35,537 bases of DNA from a virus, in the IMG/VR virus record IMGVR_UViG_3300047546_001721, positions 1 through 35,537 of that record, one strand, 5' to 3'. The translations under genes were made by a program, and so were the position numbers. Positions 32,333 to 35,537 of the stretch are shown here, piece after piece. Numbering within the stretch: the first letter of the stretch is position 1; the number at the start of each line of letters is the position of its first letter. A model generated the notes under the pieces. The model was given only the letters and a program-made list of their open reading frames with translations, did no database searches and was not told the origin of the DNA.

Positions 32333-35300
32333 CTAATCTCCTAAAAATATATCCACTGCTCTAAATGGATATCTAGATTTGCTGACTGTTTGAGTCTCTG
32401 GTCCTGACATATATCTTGCTTCAAATGATGACCCAACTGGAACTGGTTCTCCAAATTGGATATATCCTTCTTCATCAAAGAAATAGCCGTCGGCAGGAAT
32501 CAAACTTAGCCAATGTTGATCTTGGTTTCCCAATATCTGAAGTATACCATTAATCGTTACTAAAAGCTTATATGGATTTTCTGGTTGGAAAGTAGCTCCA
32601 TTAAATGTAAGCCTAAATCTCGATTCAGAACCATCAAATGATGGCGATATATCATCTAGAGGCATAATTGCAGATCCGACTGCGGTTGACAATCTTCCCT
32701 CTAAATACTGTCTATTTACTGCATGAGGTCCTTCAATTGGGTCTGGAACTACTACAGCACCAGTCATTGTTGGATTTGTTAATAATGCAGAAGTTAATGT
32801 TTTATTTGTTAATGTTTGTTGGTCTTGTCTAGTTACAATAGCATTGTCTGATGTAGCTTCTAGGCCTATGCCTGGAATTCTAAATTTGGTAATGCTATTA
32901 TTACCTAAAGTAATTTCGTTACTTGCAGCATTGCTACTTGCGTTTGCAGTATCTCCAATTACAATATTATTGCTTCCGTTTGTTACTAAAATACCAGCTG
33001 AACGACCAATAATAACGTTTGCTTCTCCACTTGTTATTGATCCACCAGCTCTATATCCTACTGCTATGTTATTTATTCCATTTACAGATGCAGATAGTGC
33101 TTCATCTCCTAAAGCTGTATTATATTGACCATCAAATACTGATGTTAATGCTAATCTACCTATACCTATGTTTGAATTAGTTGTATCTACTTTTCCAAAT
33201 ACAATTCCTGCTACTGTAGGTGCTGCTACTGGATTTGTATATGTTCCGCCTAATGCTACGGATGTTCCATTTATAGTAATAGATGAATTTGTTAATTTAT
33301 TATTTGCAATTGATCCTGCTAACATAGCATTCGTTACAGTATTTGCTGGAAGTGTTACAGTTCCAGTAAATGTTGGAGATGCTAAATTTGCTTTTGCAGC
33401 TAAATCTGTTGTTAGATTTGTAACGTCTGCTTGTGGTATTGCTGCAGAGGAAGATATAACGCCAGCTACAGAAGTTTTAACATATCCTGCTGTAGTTAAC
33501 GGTAAGGTTACTGTGCCTGTAAATGTTGGAGACGCAATATTTGCTTTTGCAGACAAAGAAGTTGTTAATCCTGAAATTTTTGATTGAGCTATATTTGCTG
33601 AAGCATTTATATCACCATCAACAATTGTTCCATCTGCAATCATTGTGCTTGTTACAGTTCCAGTATCAGCTTGTGTTACTGCAGTACCAGAAATTTTAGT
33701 TGCTGCAATAGCTGCTGTAGCACTTATGTCAGTATTTACAATTGTTCCATCAAGAATCATTGCAGATGTAACTGTTCCTGTTGGAAGAGTTACAGTGCCA
33801 GTAAATGTTGGGGAAGCAAGTGGTGCTTTTAGAGAAAGTGCATTTGTAATAGTAGATGCATAATTTGCATCGTTTCCTAATGCTGCAGCTAACTCATTTA
33901 AAGTATCTAATGCTCCTGGAGCACCATTAATAACATTTGAAATTGCTGTTGTTACATATTGAGTTGTTGCAATTTGTGTTGAATTTGTTCCAGCTACTGC
34001 AGTTGGAGCAGCAGGAACTCCAGTAAATGTTGGTGAAGCAAGATTTGCTTTAAGGTCTAATGCAGTTTGAGTAGCAGTTGAAACTGGTTTATTTGCATCT
34101 GAAGTATTGTCTACATTTGATAATCCAACATCAGATTTTGTAATTCCAGTTGGACTATTAATTACTGGTGATGTTAGAGTTTTATTAGTTAATGTTTCTG
34201 AGCCTGCACGTGTAACTACTGTATGTGCTCCGCCACCAACTGGAATTGTTGTTGTATTTCCGCTGTGGCTAAATTGAATATTTCCAGAACTTAACTGCAT
34301 TGATGCTGCATCTAAATAAAGTGTTGCTCCAGATAAATATAAATCTTTAAATTTATTAGCAGCTGATCCGAGATCATAAACACCGTTTGCAGAAGGAACT
34401 AAGCTTCCTCCAATTGTTGCACCATTTATTACTGGCGAGGTTAATGTTTTATTTGTAAGAGTTTGTGTTCCTGAGTTTGTTGTTACTGTAGAATCAATAT
34501 CTAATGTTATTGTATTTGCAGCATCATCATAGACTTTATCAAGCCCAATACCAGCTACAATTGCTGTATTAACTGCATCTTGAGCTAACTCTGTTATGTC
34601 AGAAGAATTAGCCTTAGCATTAATTTGAGTTTGAATAGAAGAGGTAACTCCGTCTAAATATCCAATTTCTGTTGCAGAAACTGTACCTATTGATGTTGTT
34701 GAAGGTAAAACAACTGTTCCAGTAAACGTTGGGGAATCAGAAGGAGATTTTGTATTAATCTGAGATTGAATATTTGACGTTACTCCATCTAAGTAGCCTA
34801 TCTCAGTATCAGTTACATTTGCAACTCTTTCTTGGATTAAAGTAGTATCAATTTCGCTAAGTGGGATTTTTCCACTTGAGTTTAAAGAAGCTACGCCATC
34901 TGGGTTTCCTCTATCTGTTATTGGTAAATATGTTTGAGCAGAAGTATTTCCTAATCCTAGTACTGCTGCATCTGTATAGTCTTTTGCTTCCTCATGTTTT
35001 GTTTGAACAAACTCTGTTGTTGCAATTTGAGTTGTATTTGTTGTTCCTGAAGCAGTTGGAGCAGTTGGAGTACCAGTTAAAGCTGGGGACGCAAGAGGAG
35101 CTTTAAGATCAAGTTGTCCTTGAACCCCAGAAGTAACTCCATTTAAATATTGTAATTCAGTATTAGAAACATCTCCAATTGTTGCTGAAGCAGCTGTAAA
35201 TCCTGCTACCTCTAAATCGTCGAGTGTTCCTTGTGCAAAATTTACTGTTGTAGAAGGTTCATCTGTTACACCTTCAAAAAGTTTCCATTTATCTGCAGAT

Positions 35301-35537
35301 ACATCTCTTACAAAACCAGAATGTTTTGTTGTTCCATCATTATATGCAACAATAATACCAAGATCTACAGTATTTGCTGGATTTTGATGTGCAAGCTGAA
35401 TCATATTGTCTTCAATATTAATAGTTGTTGCGCTTGCTGTAAATGTAGTTCCGTTAACTGTTAAGTTACCATCAATTACTGTGTTTCCGCCAACGTTTAA
35501 ATCATTTGTAATTGTTACATCAGAAGGTAATCCAATT
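32333..35537 (-). CDS. Long repeat tail fibre, 5' end cut by window edge
   Basis: The frame is open to the right edge with no stop: 44 residues precede the Met at 35404, including DLNVGGNTVIDGNLTVNGTTFTASATTINIED, the usual fibre-shaft opening. The true start is therefore outside the window and 35404 is internal. 1067 residues are visible. Repeats: six (S)PTFTGT-type units (SPTFTGTVTLP), three YLDGVTSxIQxQI-type units, three LTNKTLTSPVIN-type units, and two TQIATTxxVxT units. About residues 790-860 carry 'G.nNiaiG..AG' motifs as in head domains of phage fibres and adhesins. The C-terminus (PLDDISPSFDGSESRFRLTFNG...FEARYMSG) matches fibre ends of aquatic T4-like phages. Host contact is likely. 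Confidence 0.85.
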   Translation of the reverse strand, partial: IGLPSDVTITNDLNVGGNTVIDGNLTVNGTTFTASATTINIEDNMIQLAHQNPANTVDLGIIVAYNDGTTKHSGFVRDVSADKWKLFEGVTDEPSTTVNFAQGTLDDLEVAGFTAASATIGDVSNTELQYLNGVTSGVQGQLDLKAPLASPALTGTPTAPTASGTTNTTQIATTEFVQTKHEEAKDYTDAAVLGLGNTSAQTYLPITDRGNPDGVASLNSSGKIPLSEIDTTLIQERVANVTDTEIGYLDGVTSNIQSQINTKSPSDSPTFTGTVVLPSTTSIGTVSATEIGYLDGVTSSIQTQINAKANSSDITELAQDAVNTAIVAGIGLDKVYDDAANTITLDIDSTVTTNSGTQTLTNKTLTSPVINGATIGGSLVPSANGVYDLGSAANKFKDLYLSGATLYLDAASMQLSSGNIQFSHSGNTTTIPVGGGAHTVVTRAGSETLTNKTLTSPVINSPTGITKSDVGLSNVDNTSDANKPVSTATQTALDLKANLASPTFTGVPAAPTAVAGTNSTQIATTQYVTTAISNVINGAPGALDTLNELAAALGNDANYASTITNALSLKAPLASPTFTGTVTLPTGTVTSAMILDGTIVNTDISATAAIAATKISGTAVTQADTGTVTSTMIADGTIVDGDINASANIAQSKISGLTTSLSAKANIASPTFTGTVTLPLTTAGYVKTSVAGVISSSAAIPQADVTNLTTDLAAKANLASPTFTGTVTLPANTVTNAMLAGSIANNKLTNSSITINGTSVALGGTYTNPVAAPTVAGIVFGKVDTTNSNIGIGRLALTSVFDGQYNTALGDEALSASVNGINNIAVGYRAGGSITSGEANVIIGRSAGILVTNGSNNIVIGDTANASSNAASNEITLGNNSITKFRIPGIGLEATSDNAIVTRQDQQTLTNKTLTSALLTNPTMTGAVVVPDPIEGPHAVNRQYLEGRLSTAVGSAIMPLDDISPSFDGSESRFRLTFNGATFQPENPYKLLVTINGILQILGNQDQHWLSLIPADGYFFDEEGYIQFGEPVPVGSSFEARYMSGPETQTVSKSRYPFRAVDIFLGD

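Noticed and set aside
1-35537. Terminase, integrase, lysis genes, tRNAs
   Set aside because: Looked for among all supported genes and gaps; none recognised. A tRNA cannot be fully excluded without a covariance-model scan, but no gap is large enough except 12042-12161 and similar ones, which show no cloverleaf by eye.

Overview
The window is the structural half of a tailed-phage genome. Every gene lies on the minus strand, so transcription runs from the right edge to the left edge. It holds a tail-fibre/adhesin block, an enzyme cluster, and a complete siphovirus head-neck-tail block: portal, protease-scaffold, major capsid protein, connectors, tail terminator, major tail protein, frameshifted tail chaperones, a 2123-residue tape measure and tail-tip proteins. 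No terminase, lysis, replication, integrase or tRNA gene was seen. Base composition is AT-rich by eye, about one third G+C (not computed). Several operon-leading genes lack a Shine-Dalgarno site and instead carry a -10 box 7-8 nt before their ATG, which implies leaderless transcripts. Together with GTG/TTG starts this favours an actinobacterial host, probably a low-GC aquatic one. The host is an inference.

Layout, right to left in transcription order. (1) 35537-27171, virion fibres: a long repeat fibre cut by the right edge, a 1006-residue structural protein, a small fibre-like protein, and a protein made of two Ig/Fn3-like domains, 23 tandem hexapeptides of the type F-F-(A/S/T)-P-P-x, and a C-terminal Hint (intein-like) domain. 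(2) 27146-21541, eight tightly packed genes: six 2-oxoglutarate/Fe(II) dioxygenases of prolyl-4-hydroxylase type, each with an intact H-x-D...H...K/R site, and two paralogous proteins of unknown function (DUF6065-like). They sit behind a good promoter whose -35 box lies inside the last codons of the Hint gene. (3) 21518-19779, a two-domain LamG-like adhesin. (4) 19716-15372, a small unknown protein, portal, protease with nested scaffold, and major capsid protein, ending at a terminator. (5) 15319-11358, a promoter directly behind that terminator, then neck genes, tail terminator and major tail protein, ending at a second terminator. (6) 11309-1, a second promoter directly behind a terminator, then tail chaperones with a -1 slippery site, tape measure and tail tip. 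The last gene runs off the left edge.

The most interesting feature is six prolyl-hydroxylase-like enzymes next to a virion-type protein whose core is 23 Pro-Pro repeats capped by a Hint domain. A phage-encoded post-translational hydroxylation system for its own fibre is a testable hypothesis. Substrate and chemistry are not shown by sequence alone.

There is no gene-free stretch over 300 bases. The longest gaps (12042-12161, 11254-11357, 15265-15371) hold promoters and terminators.
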